Below are positions 7,285 to 15,820 of a stretch of 33,190 bases of DNA, piece by piece. Position 1 is the stretch's first letter; each line of letters begins with the position of its first letter. This DNA comes from Candidatus Kaiserbacteria bacterium (GTDB lineage: Bacteria > Patescibacteriota > Minisyncoccia > Phycocordibacterales > UBA2100): contig JACRFK010000009.1 in assembly GCA_016217925.1 (NCBI GenBank), positions 1-33,190 on the forward strand, written 5' to 3'. The notes beneath the pieces were generated by a model that made no database searches, was not told the DNA's origin, and was given only the letters and a program-made list of their open reading frames with translations. Made by a program: the position numbers and the translations under genes.

Positions 7285-8361
7285 ATGTTGCTGGCGCCCT
7301 TCTACGACCCCACAAAGTCTTACTACGACAACCTCGACAAGGGTCCCTTTAACGGTTTTGTCGACGGCACGGTACTGCCCGAAGGGGACCCGCGTTTTGA
7401 TTTCCTTGGTCAGAGGCTCGCGTACCCGCTCGGTATTCCCGCAGGCCCCTTGCTTGATAGCAAATTCGTGAAAGGCGCGTTTGATAAAGGCTTCGATGTC
7501 GCGGTATACAAGACCGTCCGTGCCAATGAATTTCCGTGCCACCCGCATCCCAATGTGCTCGCCGTGCACATCGATGGCGACCTTACGCTCGAAAAAGCGA
7601 AGCAGCCGCTTGTCGCCGACGAGGATTACCGCGAGCCGCTTTCGATAACGAATTCTTTCGGAGTTCCATCACGTCCCTCGGAAGAGTGGCTCGCAGACGC
7701 GACGAAGGCAGCCGGATATGCGCGTAAAGGCCAAGCGATGGTGATGAGTTTCATGGGTACGGTTAAGGCGAAGCAGACAGCAGATGAGTTCGTTGCGGAC
7801 TTCGCGCAGGCTGCTGCACTCGCCGCGCGCACCGGCGCCCCCATCCTCGAAGCAAATCTTTCGTGTCCCAACATCGGCAACGAAGGCCTGGTTTGCTACA
7901 ACCTCCACATGACCGAGCGCGTGTGCGAAGCGATACGCGCAAAGATAAAAAAGCTCCCGCTTATCCTCAAGGTTGGCTATTACAGTAGCGATGCGGACAT
8001 CGAACAGCTTGCAAAAATCGCCAAACGGTACGCTCACGCGATATCCGCCATCAACACGATATCGGCGCCCATCGTGAACGAAAAAGGGGAGCAAGCACTG
8101 CCGGGCAGCCCCATGCGTATGCGCAGCGGCGTATGCGGGACGGCCATCAAGTGGGCCGGGCTCGACATGACGCGCCGCCTTACCGCCGTGCGCGCAAAGA
8201 CGGGCGGGACGTGGAAGATAGTCGGCGTCGGCGGCGTCGTCACCCCGAAAGACTTCAAAGAGTACCGCGAAGCCGGAGCCGACGTCGTCATGTCTGCCAC
8301 AGGCGCCATGTGGAACCCGTATCTCGCAAAAGAAATTAAGGAAGCCTATCCGGATGCATAA
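7285..8361 (+). CDS. Dihydroorotate dehydrogenase-like flavoprotein
   Basis: 358 residues, a TIM-barrel FMN enzyme of the PyrD family (dihydroorotate to orotate in pyrimidine synthesis). Signatures: LGIPAGPLLDSKFV near 49-63, SITNSFGVPS near 120-129, the substrate motif NLSCPN (191-196), LILKVGY, NTISAP and VGVGGVVTPKDFKEY with GADVVMSATGAM at the phosphate site. The class-defining base is not certain from reading alone. No other pyr gene is in the window. ATG 7285 is chosen over an upstream in-frame ATG at 7234 because TATTCT lies 6 nt before it. It is joined to the next gene by a TAATG overlap. Confidence 0.85.
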   Translation: MLLAPFYDPTKSYYDNLDKGPFNGFVDGTVLPEGDPRFDFLGQRLAYPLGIPAGPLLDSKFVKGAFDKGFDVAVYKTVRANEFPCHPHPNVLAVHIDGDLTLEKAKQPLVADEDYREPLSITNSFGVPSRPSEEWLADATKAAGYARKGQAMVMSFMGTVKAKQTADEFVADFAQAAALAARTGAPILEANLSCPNIGNEGLVCYNLHMTERVCEAIRAKIKKLPLILKVGYYSSDADIEQLAKIAKRYAHAISAINTISAPIVNEKGEQALPGSPMRMRSGVCGTAIKWAGLDMTRRLTAVRAKTGGTWKIVGVGGVVTPKDFKEYREAGADVVMSATGAMWNPYLAKEIKEAYPDA

Positions 8362-9062
8362 TGTTTATGAAATTGCTGGTCTTACAGCATGTGCCACATG
8401 AGCATCCTGGATACATAGCCGACTATGCGAAAGAGAAAAATATACGATTGGATATTATCGAATTATGGAAGCCGTATACCATCCCATCGGTTTCCGATTA
8501 TGCGGGTGTGATTTTCATGGGCGGCCCGATGGGCGTCTACGAGGAATTTCCTTCAAAGAACGATGAGATCGCCTTGATACAGAAGTATGCCGATACGACC
8601 CGGATGCTCGGCATGTGTCTCGGCAGTCAGTTGATGGCCCACGCACTTGGCGCAAAGGTATATCCAAATATACGCGACGGTAAACGTATCAAGGAAGTCG
8701 GGTATTTCTCAGTCAAACTTACCGAAGAAGGTAAACAACACCCCGTGTTCGCCGGATTTCCGAGGACAATAACGGTTCTTCAGTGGCATGGCGATATATT
8801 CGATTTGCCCCAAAACGCAGAACGTCTTGCAGCCTCTGCACTATGTGAAAATCAGGCGTTCGGATACAAGAAATGTTTCGGTTCGTTATTTCACTTCGAA
8901 TTTACACCGGAGATGGTAAAAAACCAGATCGGGATCGATACTGCTTGGATACATACCGATAATGAACTAGACGAAGATGCTTTACTGAGAAACGCCGAGT
9001 CCAATCGTGTTTTGATGAAAGAACAATGTTACAGACTGCTCGATAATTTTTTGTCACTGTAA
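8361..9062 (+). CDS. Class I glutamine amidotransferase (GMP synthase-like GATase)
   Basis: 233 residues, a free-standing GATase domain that releases ammonia from glutamine for an unknown acceptor. Catalytic triad visible: C86 in GMCLGSQLMAHALGA and H178/E180 in FHFEFTPE; IFMGGPMGVYE forms the early oxyanion loop. It has no synthetase domain, so it resembles the GATase1_1741-type proteins often mislabelled guaA. ATG 8361 overlaps the previous TAA by one base, so it is translated from the same message. By eye its codons are clearly more A/T-rich than those of its neighbours, which hints at recent acquisition. Confidence 0.85.
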   Translation: MFMKLLVLQHVPHEHPGYIADYAKEKNIRLDIIELWKPYTIPSVSDYAGVIFMGGPMGVYEEFPSKNDEIALIQKYADTTRMLGMCLGSQLMAHALGAKVYPNIRDGKRIKEVGYFSVKLTEEGKQHPVFAGFPRTITVLQWHGDIFDLPQNAERLAASALCENQAFGYKKCFGSLFHFEFTPEMVKNQIGIDTAWIHTDNELDEDALLRNAESNRVLMKEQCYRLLDNFLSL

Positions 9063-9071
9063 CGAACGCAA

Positions 9072-10073
9072 ATGGAAGACCAAATTCTCATTCGCGTAAA
9101 AGAGGCTATAGAAACAAGGGTATTTCCCGGCTGCGTCATCGGCGTTGTTCGGACGAATGGGGAGCGGGAGGTGATGCCGTTTGGACACTTTACTTACGAA
9201 AGTGGCTCACCGTCGGTCCTCGAGAACACCATGTACGACATGGCATCGGTGACAAAATCGATTCCTGTCGCTTCACTTGCCCTTACGTTGATTCAGAAAG
9301 GGAAATTGCGGCTTGAGGATGCGGTAGTGAAATATCTGCCTGAACTGAAGAACGATTACGGTGCAACTGTCCGGGACCTTTTGACCTACCGTGTGAAAGG
9401 TGTTCGGCTCTCGACGCTACGCGACAAAATTCCCGATGAAGTCTTGAAAATTGTTTTCGAAAACGGATTTGAAGGGCCGCCCGGGAAACATTTGTATACG
9501 AACATTCCTGCGTTCTTGCTCGGCATCATTCTCGAACGGGTGGCGGGCGACACACTCGATGCCCTCGCGCAGGAATATTTCTTCGGTCCGCTCGACATGA
9601 AGGACACGACATTCTTCCCCGATGTTCGACTTACGAAGTCGAACATTCCGCCGACGGAGGTTGTTTCAGGTCTAGAAGTTCGCGGCATTGTCCACGATGA
9701 AAGCGCGCGCGTCTTCGCGCGCGCGGGGCGGGCCGTCGGCCACGCGGGAGTATTCTCGACCGTGCCCGATATCCTGAGATTCCTAGAAGCTTTGTTACAA
9801 GGAAAGTATCCGAACGTTATGAGCGGCGCACAGAAAGGGCTGGGCTGGCAGCGCGCCGAATCATGGTTCATGGGCACGCATTTTGGCGAAGGCGCTTTTG
9901 GCAAGACTGGCTTCACCGGCACATCGGTCGCCGTTGATCCGGAGCGCGGCATCGCATTCGTCGTTCTCTCGAATCGTACGTACCCGACGCGCCCACCCGA
10001 TGCCGCTTCACTCACATCTACCATCAACCGTTTCCGGATCGACATTGCCGACATTATTTTCGAGGGCAGATAA
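9072..10073 (+). CDS. Serine hydrolase of the beta-lactamase/class C family
   Basis: 333 residues with the serine beta-lactamase-fold motifs: S59-V-T-K62, Y142-T-N144 and K278-T-G280 (GKTGFTG). PF00144-type members include esterases, D-aminopeptidases and penicillin-binding relatives; substrate unknown. There is no signal peptide or membrane anchor, so it appears cytoplasmic, which argues against a role as a secreted beta-lactamase. It begins 9 nt after the amidotransferase stop and likely ends the operon started at 7285. Confidence 0.87.
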   Translation: MEDQILIRVKEAIETRVFPGCVIGVVRTNGEREVMPFGHFTYESGSPSVLENTMYDMASVTKSIPVASLALTLIQKGKLRLEDAVVKYLPELKNDYGATVRDLLTYRVKGVRLSTLRDKIPDEVLKIVFENGFEGPPGKHLYTNIPAFLLGIILERVAGDTLDALAQEYFFGPLDMKDTTFFPDVRLTKSNIPPTEVVSGLEVRGIVHDESARVFARAGRAVGHAGVFSTVPDILRFLEALLQGKYPNVMSGAQKGLGWQRAESWFMGTHFGEGAFGKTGFTGTSVAVDPERGIAFVVLSNRTYPTRPPDAASLTSTINRFRIDIADIIFEGR

Positions 10074-10110
10074 ATAAAGGGCTGGCGCCGGAGGGGATGC
10101 CTCCAGCGCC
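10069..10110 (-). terminator. Terminator of the 61-aa gene
   Basis: GGCGC.GGAGG (10084-10094) pairs with CCTCC.GCGCC (10100-10110). On the minus strand the stem is followed by AGCCCTTTATTTAT, so it ends the minus-strand unit; the plus side has no T tract. Confidence 0.7.
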
Positions 10111-10129
10111 AAGCATCCGTCGGTCGGCA

Positions 10130-10315
10130 TCAGCTGACCGCGAGTGCTTCATTCCGTGCGGCGTTACTTTCAGCTGCCGCCCGAAAACCCTCCATGAAGG
10201 CGACATTATCGGGCTCCGCTGGGTCCACGGTCGGCGTCCAGCTGGTAAAGCCGGCAAGCCACTTGGACCAATTTTCCGTCTTGAAGCCGTACGGATTCAA
10301 CGTTCTCTTCTGCAT
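10130..10315 (-). CDS. Small orphan protein, 61 aa
   Basis: 61 residues, soluble: MQKRTLNPYGFKTENWSKW, an aromatic stretch GFTSWTPTVDP, and a C-terminal alanine-rich helix. No family recognised. Support comes from its own complete expression unit on the minus strand: TTGACT-16-TATTCT promoter, roughly 46-nt leader, Shine-Dalgarno GAGAGGAT about 6 nt before ATG 10315, and a terminator after the stop. It lies between two plus-strand operons. Confidence 0.65.
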   Translation of the reverse strand: MQKRTLNPYGFKTENWSKWLAGFTSWTPTVDPAEPDNVAFMEGFRAAAESNAARNEALAVS

Positions 10316-10367
10316 AGGCGTATCCTCTCTTCGGTCTTCATCACGTTAAACGCCGTGACCAATGTAG

Positions 10368-10395
10368 AGAATAGACCCCCGCAGGTGGAAGTCAA
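10368..10395 (-). promoter_or_regulatory. Promoter of the 61-aa gene
   Basis: Minus strand TTGACT (10395-10390), 16 bp, TATTCT (10373-10368). Confidence 0.7.
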
Positions 10396-10434
10396 CGACA
10401 TTAAATCTTTTAGGCAAACGTGCTACTGATCCGT

Positions 10435-10497
10435 ATCACGCCGTTGCTCGGACGAAATGCGAACGAGCTCGCATTTCGAATCCTCACTAGGCGTGAT
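10435..10497 (+). promoter_or_regulatory. Nested inverted repeat next to the glmS promoter
   Basis: Outer arms ATCACGCC (10435-10442) and GGCGTGAT (10490-10497); inner perfect arms CGAAATGCGA (10453-10462) and TCGCATTTCG (10469-10478). The right outer arm abuts the glmS -10 box. Candidate operator or cruciform. Confidence 0.5.
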
Positions 10498-10502
10498 AGA
10501 AT
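10497..10502 (+). promoter_or_regulatory. -10 box, leaderless start of glmS
   Basis: TAGAAT ends 6 nt before ATG 10509. Confidence 0.65.
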
Positions 10503-10508
10503 GGCTTA

Positions 10509-12365
10509 ATGTGTGGCATTTTTGCATACACCGGCAAGAAGGGGAAAGATGCGGGCGGAGTATTGCTCGACGGCCTGCTTTCTCTTGAATATCGCGGCTA
10601 TGACTCGGCGGGGATATTCGTCCCCGAGTCGGGGAGCGTGCGAACGCCGGGGGCAGTGGCAGAACTCCGCAAGAAAATGCCCAAGGATTTCAAAGGCAAA
10701 AGCGGTATCGCGCATTTGCGCTGGGCGACACACGGGGAGCCAACCGAAAAGAATGCCCATCCGCACAGGAGCTGCGACGGCGAAATATGGGTCGTGCACA
10801 ACGGCATCATCGAGAATTTCAAGGAGTTGAAAGCGAAGCTTGTAAAAGCGGGTCACACATTCAGTTCGGACACCGATACCGAGGTACTCACGCACCTTGT
10901 GGAAGAACATCTGAAGAATCAGTCCGCCGAAGGCGGATCCTCCTCCGGAGGAAAGGGTTTCGAGAAAGCCGCGCTTGCCGCTCTGAATGAAGTCCGTGGG
11001 ACCTACGGCATCGCGCTTCAATACAAAAAAGAACCGGACCGCATCATCGCCGCACGCATGGGCAGCCCGATAGTCCTGGGGCTCGGCGACGGGGAGCACT
11101 TCATCGCGAGCGATCCGACCCCCATTCTTCCGCACACTCGCAAGGTCGTTTTTCTCGAAGACGGGGAAGTCGCGGTCATTTCGCCGGATGAGCACCGGAT
11201 TTTCAAGCTCGACTCTACGAAAGTGAAGCGCGATGCCACCGATATTGATTGGAGTGCGGAGGCGGCGCAGAAAGGCGGCTACGAACATTTCATGCTGAAA
11301 GAAATAATGGAAGGGCCGGAGGTAGTAGAAAATACTTTGCGCGGCAGGCTCATTCCCGAGAAAGGGCTGGCGAAGCTTGGGGGGTTGGAAACCGTCGCCA
11401 AAAAGCTGGAAACGATAGAGCGCATCATCGTCGTCGCGTGCGGCACGGCTTCGTACGCGAGCCTCGTCGGCGAGTACATGTTGGAGGAATACGCCGGTAT
11501 TCCTGTGGAGGTGGAGCTAGGGTCCGAATTCCGGTATCGAAAATCTGTCATCAATGAACGCACGGCCGTGCTCGCCATCTCCCAATCCGGTGAGACTGCG
11601 GACACTCTTGAAGCGCTCCGTGAAGGCAAGCGGCGTGGAGCGCTCACGCTGGGCATTGTGAACGCCGTCGGCAGCACAATAGCGCGCGAGACGGACGCAG
11701 GAGTCTATAATCACGCGGGGCCGGAAGTGAGCGTTGCTTCGACCAAGGCGTTCCTTTCGCAGCTCACAGCGCTCGCACTTTTTACGATATTCCTTGGGCG
11801 GCAGCGTGGGATGACGGCTGCGCAAGGCAAAGAGATCGCGCGTGCGCTCAAAGAGCTCCCGAAAAAGATCCAGGCAGTGCTCGATACAAAAGAAAAGATA
11901 GAGAAGCTGGCCAAAAAATATGCTCATTCGCGTGATTTCCTCTACATCGGCCGCAAATACAATTATCCCATCGCATATGAAGGCGCCATCAAGCTCAAGG
12001 AAATCTCCTATATTCACGCGGAAGGTTGCGGCGCGGGTGAGATGAAGCACGGGCCCATCGCAATGATAGATGAGAACTTTCCGACGATGGCCATCGCGCC
12101 CAAGGACAGCATGTACGAAAAGATGATATCCAACATCCACGAGATAAAAGCGCGCAAGGGGCCGGTCATCGCTGTCGCGACGGAAGGGGACAAAGAGATT
12201 ACAAAACTTGTGGACGACGTCATGTATGTGCCGGAGACGCTTGAAATGCTCTCGCCGATTTTGAATGTCGTCCCACTCCAACTCTTTGCCTACTATTTCG
12301 CAAAGGAAAAAGGCTTAAATGTCGACCGCCCCCGCAATCTCGCGAAGTCAGTAACGGTCGAATAA
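10509..12365 (+). CDS. glmS: Glutamine-fructose-6-phosphate aminotransferase with a family A insert
   Basis: 618 residues. Makes glucosamine-6-phosphate from fructose-6-phosphate and glutamine, the first step to UDP-GlcNAc for cell wall. The N-terminal Ntn glutaminase begins MCGIFAYTG with C2 as nucleophile and shows RWATHG and NGIIENF; two SIS domains follow ([31 protein letters not shown] with KHGPIAMI) and the C-terminus ends LAKSVTVE as usual. Residues 139-149 ([11 protein letters not shown]) are encoded by the element at 10923-10955 and fall in the glutaminase domain between HLVEEHLK and [11 protein letters not shown], where other GlmS proteins have a short loop. Expression appears leaderless. 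Confidence 0.97.
   Translation: MCGIFAYTGKKGKDAGGVLLDGLLSLEYRGYDSAGIFVPESGSVRTPGAVAELRKKMPKDFKGKSGIAHLRWATHGEPTEKNAHPHRSCDGEIWVVHNGIIENFKELKAKLVKAGHTFSSDTDTEVLTHLVEEHLKNQSAEGGSSSGGKGFEKAALAALNEVRGTYGIALQYKKEPDRIIAARMGSPIVLGLGDGEHFIASDPTPILPHTRKVVFLEDGEVAVISPDEHRIFKLDSTKVKRDATDIDWSAEAAQKGGYEHFMLKEIMEGPEVVENTLRGRLIPEKGLAKLGGLETVAKKLETIERIIVVACGTASYASLVGEYMLEEYAGIPVEVELGSEFRYRKSVINERTAVLAISQSGETADTLEALREGKRRGALTLGIVNAVGSTIARETDAGVYNHAGPEVSVASTKAFLSQLTALALFTIFLGRQRGMTAAQGKEIARALKELPKKIQAVLDTKEKIEKLAKKYAHSRDFLYIGRKYNYPIAYEGAIKLKEISYIHAEGCGAGEMKHGPIAMIDENFPTMAIAPKDSMYEKMISNIHEIKARKGPVIAVATEGDKEITKLVDDVMYVPETLEMLSPILNVVPLQLFAYYFAKEKGLNVDRPRNLAKSVTVE
10923..10955 (+). repeat. Family A palindromic coding element, copy 2 (in glmS)
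   Basis: 33 nt in frame, [11 protein letters not shown]. Two adjacent hairpins: TCCGCC-GAA-GGCGGA and TCCTCC/GGAGGA. Pairing is kept although bases differ from the other copies. Confidence 0.9.
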
Positions 12366-12412
12366 AACGAAAGCGCCACCGACAGGATGCCGATGGGCTT
12401 CCGTTGGTGGCG
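12361..12412 (-). terminator. Terminator of the 126-aa gene
   Basis: CGCCACCGAC (12374-12383) pairs with GTTGGTGGCG (12403-12412). Read on the minus strand it is followed by CTTTCGTTTTATT. It may also protect the end of the glmS message. Confidence 0.7.
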
Positions 12413-12419
12413 TTGGGCG

Positions 12420-12800
12420 TTAGGCCCTTGTTAAGTCGATTCGCCGGAATCTGATGCGGCCCCGCAGGTCAATGCAGAACAATCGGGTTTGAAGGACCTT
12501 TGTCGGTCCGATGATGTGCATGACGTTGACATCTTCTCGACCCCACGGCCGGTTGTCCCCAGGACGTTTGGTGCTGATGTAGCCGACCTCAAGGCGATAG
12601 GGTTCGTGCCCAGAATCTTTTTTCTGGACACGTCCCTTGAAGTCGACTTGATGAACGTCGAACTTAAAGGGATCTTCGAACGCGAGTGGGCCGGCCGCAA
12701 GGTCGATCCAACCGTATCCTTTCCCGAACAACTTTCCGGGAAGCGGAAGCACTACGCTCAGCGCGCGCAATGTTCCTTCGGTCATTTTCATCGCTGGCAT
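12420..12800 (-). CDS. Orphan soluble protein, 126 aa
   Basis: 126 residues, mixed beta-type sequence, no membrane segment, family not recognised. Blocks such as GYGWIDLAAGPLAFEDPF, YRLEVGYIS and VLQTRLFCIDLRGRIRFRR suggest a compact beta-rich domain. ATG 12800 is chosen because GCGGAG lies 6 nt upstream; an in-frame TTG at 12806 is less likely. It has its own promoter overlapping the metK stop, a leader of about 110 nt with a strong CTGTC/GACAG hairpin, and a terminator. It converges with glmS. Confidence 0.6.
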   Translation of the reverse strand: MPAMKMTEGTLRALSVVLPLPGKLFGKGYGWIDLAAGPLAFEDPFKFDVHQVDFKGRVQKKDSGHEPYRLEVGYISTKRPGDNRPWGREDVNVMHIIGPTKVLQTRLFCIDLRGRIRFRRIDLTRA

Positions 12801-12913
12801 GTTCAACTCCGCTCGGGAGTTCGGTCCAGACCATTCTGTACCGGCTGTCGCTCGGACAGCGGAACAGAGCCAAATTATTGGCTATATTACGCCGTCCGGG
12901 ACATTCTGCGCGA

Positions 12914-12942
12914 ACTATGGTGCTTGGCCTCCAATAAGTCAA
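12914..12942 (-). promoter_or_regulatory. Candidate promoter of the 126-aa gene
   Basis: Minus strand TTGACT (12942-12937), 17 bp, CATAGT (12919-12914), overlapping the metK stop codon. Confidence 0.5.
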
Positions 12943-13991
12943 ATCTTGATGATTTTTTCCCACGGGCGGCCGGCGACACCGAAATGCCCGTATGCTGCGG
13001 TTTCCCGGAAGATGGGGCGGCGTAAACCGAGGCGGTCTTGGATGGCGCGGGGGCGGAAGTCGAAGTGTTTCGTGACAATCTTGGTCAGGTTTTTACCTTT
13101 CTCATCGAACGCTTCTATCATGACGGGCTCAATGCGGCCGATTGCGTACGCGACCGATACCAAAGCTTTCTTCGCGTAGCCGTTCGCCACGAGGTTTTTC
13201 GCAACGAAACGGCACATGTAGGCGGCCGAGCGGTCTACCTTGGTCGAGTCTTTACCGGAAAATGCGCCGCCGCCGTGCGGCATGACACCGCCGTACGTGT
13301 CCACCATTATCTTGCGTCCCGTCAGGCCCGCATCCGCCGCGAATCCGCCGAGAATAAATTGCCCCGTCGGGTTTACCAGTATCTCGACGTGTTTTAAATC
13401 ACCCAGTACCGGCCGGAAGAGGTGGATAATGAGCTGTTTGCGTATCTCTTCCTGCGAGACTTTCTTGTCGTGTTGGGTGGAGCAAAGCGCGGTGATAACT
13501 TTACCGTTGCTTATGGTTACCTGAGTCTTGCCGTCGGGGCGAAGCCACTTAAGCGTGCCGTCGCGGCGGAGCTTTTCGAGACGGCGTGCGAGTGCATGCG
13601 AAAGGACGACGCCGAGCGGAAGCATTTCTTTCGTCTCGTTCGTCGCGTAGCCGTACATGATGCCCTGGTCGCCTGCGCCGCCGGTATCCACTCCCATCGC
13701 AATGTCGGGGGATTGTTTGGCTATCGTATTGAATACTTTGAGCTTGTCGGTATAGCCGATGTCGCGGTACACCTTGCGGGCGATTTTCTCAAAATCTATT
13801 TTCGCTTTCGTCTTCACTTCGCCGCCGAGCATGAGCGTGCCGTGGCTGCCGAACGATTCGACCGCGACGCGGCTTAAGGGATCCTGCGCGAGGCATGCGT
13901 CGAGGATAGCGTCTGATATTTGGTCGCACACTTTGTCGGGATGTCCTGAGGTTACGCTCTCTGTCGTATAACGTTCGAGTGAATGGAACAT
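12939..13991 (-). CDS. metK: S-adenosylmethionine synthetase
   Basis: Makes SAM from methionine and ATP. 350 residues, shorter than the common 380-400 but with all signatures: [15 protein letters not shown] at the N-terminus, [15 protein letters not shown] near 105-119, [20 protein letters not shown] near 238-257 and GRIEPV. The start ATG 13991 follows an A/T-rich stretch with no Shine-Dalgarno. The message carries a SAM-I riboswitch with a terminator just before the gene, so high SAM should switch it off. Confidence 0.97.
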   Translation of the reverse strand: MFHSLERYTTESVTSGHPDKVCDQISDAILDACLAQDPLSRVAVESFGSHGTLMLGGEVKTKAKIDFEKIARKVYRDIGYTDKLKVFNTIAKQSPDIAMGVDTGGAGDQGIMYGYATNETKEMLPLGVVLSHALARRLEKLRRDGTLKWLRPDGKTQVTISNGKVITALCSTQHDKKVSQEEIRKQLIIHLFRPVLGDLKHVEILVNPTGQFILGGFAADAGLTGRKIMVDTYGGVMPHGGGAFSGKDSTKVDRSAAYMCRFVAKNLVANGYAKKALVSVAYAIGRIEPVMIEAFDEKGKNLTKIVTKHFDFRPRAIQDRLGLRRPIFRETAAYGHFGVAGRPWEKIIKI

Positions 13992-13999
13992 GGCAATTA

Positions 14000-14038
14000 A
14001 ATATATATAAACGATTAATCTCCCTTGTAAGGGAGATT
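14000..14038 (-). terminator. Riboswitch-controlled terminator of metK
   Basis: On the minus strand AATCTCCCT pairs with AGGGAGATT (14030-14038 with 14017-14025) and is followed by AATCGTTTATATATATTT. The first half is also complementary to the aptamer's P1 3' side AAGGGGAGAT (14053-14062 region), the layout of a competing antiterminator. Confidence 0.8.
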
Positions 14039-14049
14039 CTCTTTGACGG

Positions 14050-14144
14050 GTATCTCCCCTTATGGGGCTGGATGGGGCACCGTATTCTTTCGAATTGGTT
14101 GCCGGCGGGTCATTGAGCCAGAACTCTCACCGCGCTCTTGATAC
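14050..14144 (-). promoter_or_regulatory. SAM-I (S-box) riboswitch aptamer upstream of metK
   Basis: Read 5' to 3' on the minus strand the S-box landmarks occur in order: TATCAAGAG, GGTGAGAG, TGGCTCAATGA, GGCAACC, GGTGCC, ATCCAGC, and GGGGAGATAC. P1 is GTATC (14144-14140) with GATAC (14054-14050). The kink-turn and GCAACC/GGTGC core match the class as I know it. It sits directly upstream of metK with an expression platform, so SAM feedback on its own synthesis is the natural reading. Confidence 0.9.
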
Positions 14145-14163
14145 ATATGGGGGGTGTGCGGGC

Positions 14164-14192
14164 ATTCTAGCAAGGTCATTTCCTTCGTGCAA
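14164..14192 (-). promoter_or_regulatory. Promoter of the riboswitch-metK transcript
   Basis: Minus strand TTGCAC (14192-14187), 17 bp, TGC-TAGAAT (14169-14164). Transcription would start near 14157, just before the aptamer. Confidence 0.8.
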
Positions 14193-14223
14193 TCCCGCTC
14201 TTTACCCGGAAAGGGCGGGATGC

Positions 14224-14229
14224 AATACT
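14224..14229 (+). promoter_or_regulatory. -10 box, leaderless start of maf
   Basis: AATACT ends 7 nt before ATG 14237. An ATCCCGC/GCGGGAT hairpin at about 14192-14222 lies between this and the divergent metK promoter. Confidence 0.5.
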
Positions 14230-14236
14230 ACTCGGC

Positions 14237-14809
14237 ATGCGCAAAATCATTCTCGCTTCCGTCTCGCCGTGGCGCAAGAAGATACTTACAGAGGCGGGCA
14301 TTCCGTTCGCTGTGGAAGAAAGCGGATACGTGGAGGATATGAGCATCCCGCTTGCACCGCGCGTACTCGCGCGGCGTCTTGCGCTCGGCAAAGCAGAGGC
14401 AGTAGCCAAACGGCACAAAGACGCAGTTGTGATTGGCGCCGACACATTTGCGGTATTCCGCGGCAGGCTTCTGGGTAAGCCACACACCCTAGCGCGCGCT
14501 ACGGAGATACTCATGATGTTGAGCGGTAAAACGCACACACTTCTCACCGGATTCGCCATCGTTGATTCCAAGACCGGCCGGCATGTCTCGAAAACGGTTG
14601 CGACGCGTGTCACATTCCGCACATTATCGCAGGCCGAGATTTCTGCGTACGTAAAGACAGGTGAGCCGCTCAAGGCCGCCGGCGCGTATGTCATTCAGGG
14701 GAAAGGTGCGAGGCTGATACAAAAGACCACGGGAGACCGTAACAACATCGCCGGCTTACCGCTTGCGGCAGTACTTGAAGCGCTAGGAAAATTCGGCGTG
14801 GGGGTATAA
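14237..14809 (+). CDS. maf: Maf-like nucleotide pyrophosphatase
   Basis: 190 residues. Maf proteins hydrolyse non-canonical or modified nucleoside triphosphates. Motifs: N-terminal ILASVSPWRKKIL, a central VIGADTFAVF with its catalytic aspartate, LSGKTHTLLTG, GAYVIQGKGARLI and the C-terminal NIAGLPLAAV. Length is normal. First gene of a maf-yvcK-Gmad2 run; the -10 box of yvcK overlaps its stop codon. Whether it is Maf (dTTP/UTP) or YceF type (m7GTP) is not settled by reading. Confidence 0.93.
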   Translation: MRKIILASVSPWRKKILTEAGIPFAVEESGYVEDMSIPLAPRVLARRLALGKAEAVAKRHKDAVVIGADTFAVFRGRLLGKPHTLARATEILMMLSGKTHTLLTGFAIVDSKTGRHVSKTVATRVTFRTLSQAEISAYVKTGEPLKAAGAYVIQGKGARLIQKTTGDRNNIAGLPLAAVLEALGKFGVGV

Positions 14810-14810
14810 T
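14805..14810 (+). promoter_or_regulatory. -10 box of yvcK overlapping the maf stop
   Basis: Consensus TATAAT ends 11 nt before ATG 14822 and contains the maf TAA; leader of a few bases at most. Confidence 0.55.
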
Positions 14811-14821
14811 GTTTCTCAACC

Positions 14822-15811
14822 ATGGCCCATACACTAAAGAAGGTTGTACGCATCGGCGGAGGAAGCGGCGGATACACGCTTTTGCGCGGGCTCAAGGCTT
14901 TTCCGCTCGATATCACGGCGGTTTTCACCTCGTTCGATTCGGGCGGATCGGCAGGTGTCTTGCGCGATGAATTCGGCATTTTGCCGCCGGGCGATGTGCG
15001 CCGCGGCCTGCTCGCGCTTGCAGATGAAGGGCAGGCGGAAATCCTCAGGGAACTTTTCCAATATCGTTTTTCCGCCAAAGGCGGATCCGCCTCCGGCGGA
15101 AACAACGGTCACAGCGCACTCCATGGCCACAGCTTCGGCAACCTTTTTCTCGCGGCGCTCTCTTCCATATACGGGGGAGAAATAGAGGGCATCCGTAAAG
15201 CGTCCGAGCTGCTCAATATCAAAGGCAAAGTCCTGCCGGTGTCATTGGATAAATCGCATGTGCACGCGGTACTGGAAGACGGCAGCGAGATAGTCGGCGA
15301 GACCAACATCGACATTCCGAAACACGACGGCAATTTGCGCATCAAGAATGTATTTCTCGAACCAATAGCACACATTTACGAGGAGACGGACAGGGCGATA
15401 CGCGAGGCCGACCTCATCGTCATCGGTCCGGGGGATCTCTACTCGTCGCTCGTCCCGACACTGTGCGTGGGGGGAATGCAGGAGGCGCTTCGCGCGAGCA
15501 AAGGGAAGAAAATCGCCGTCTGCAATCTGATGACCAAATGGGGAGAGACGCACGGGTTTGCGTGCTCGGACATGATAAAAGAGCTATTGCATTACAGCGG
15601 TCTCGAGAAATTTGATTACGTCATCTGCAACACGCAGACGATGAGCCCCAAGCTTGCCGCGGCGTACGAGGAGGAAAAGAAGTACCCGATGAAATGCGAC
15701 GCCGCTTTGAACGACCTCGCAAAGAACGTCATTACCGGGGACTTCTTCTCCGAGGCTGATATCGCGCGGCACGATTCCGAGAAGATTGCAAAGATCATCT
15801 CGGAGCTGTAA
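14822..15811 (+). CDS. yvcK: YvcK/CofD-like gluconeogenesis factor with a family A insert
   Basis: 329 residues. YvcK-type proteins bind UDP-sugars and affect cell-wall precursor flow and cell shape. Signatures: VVRIGGGSGGYTLLRGLK at the N-terminus, FTSFDSGGSAGVLRDEFGILPPGDVRRGLLAL (split here as FTSFDSGGSAG and LPPGDVRRG), HSFGNLFLAAL, VIGPGDLYSSLVPTL and VCNLMTKWGETHGF. Residues 84-94 (SAKGGSASGGN) come from the element at 15071-15103 and lie in the loop between LFQYRF and HSFGNL, where relatives have a few residues. Neighbourhood with maf and glmS fits envelope synthesis. Confidence 0.93.
   Translation: MAHTLKKVVRIGGGSGGYTLLRGLKAFPLDITAVFTSFDSGGSAGVLRDEFGILPPGDVRRGLLALADEGQAEILRELFQYRFSAKGGSASGGNNGHSALHGHSFGNLFLAALSSIYGGEIEGIRKASELLNIKGKVLPVSLDKSHVHAVLEDGSEIVGETNIDIPKHDGNLRIKNVFLEPIAHIYEETDRAIREADLIVIGPGDLYSSLVPTLCVGGMQEALRASKGKKIAVCNLMTKWGETHGFACSDMIKELLHYSGLEKFDYVICNTQTMSPKLAAAYEEEKKYPMKCDAALNDLAKNVITGDFFSEADIARHDSEKIAKIISEL
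15071..15103 (+). repeat. Family A palindromic coding element, copy 3 (in yvcK)
   Basis: 33 nt in frame, SAKGGSASGGN. Two perfect hairpins TCCGCC-AAA-GGCGGA and TCCGCC-TCC-GGCGGA; the whole unit is also nearly palindromic. Confidence 0.9.
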
Positions 15812-15820
15812 CCTTTACAT

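Noticed and set aside
10434-10498. tRNA-like shape (8-bp outer stem, TTCGAATCC near the 3' arm)
   Set aside because: No T-arm or anticodon stem can be formed in canonical positions; length and spacing are wrong. Kept only as an inverted repeat.
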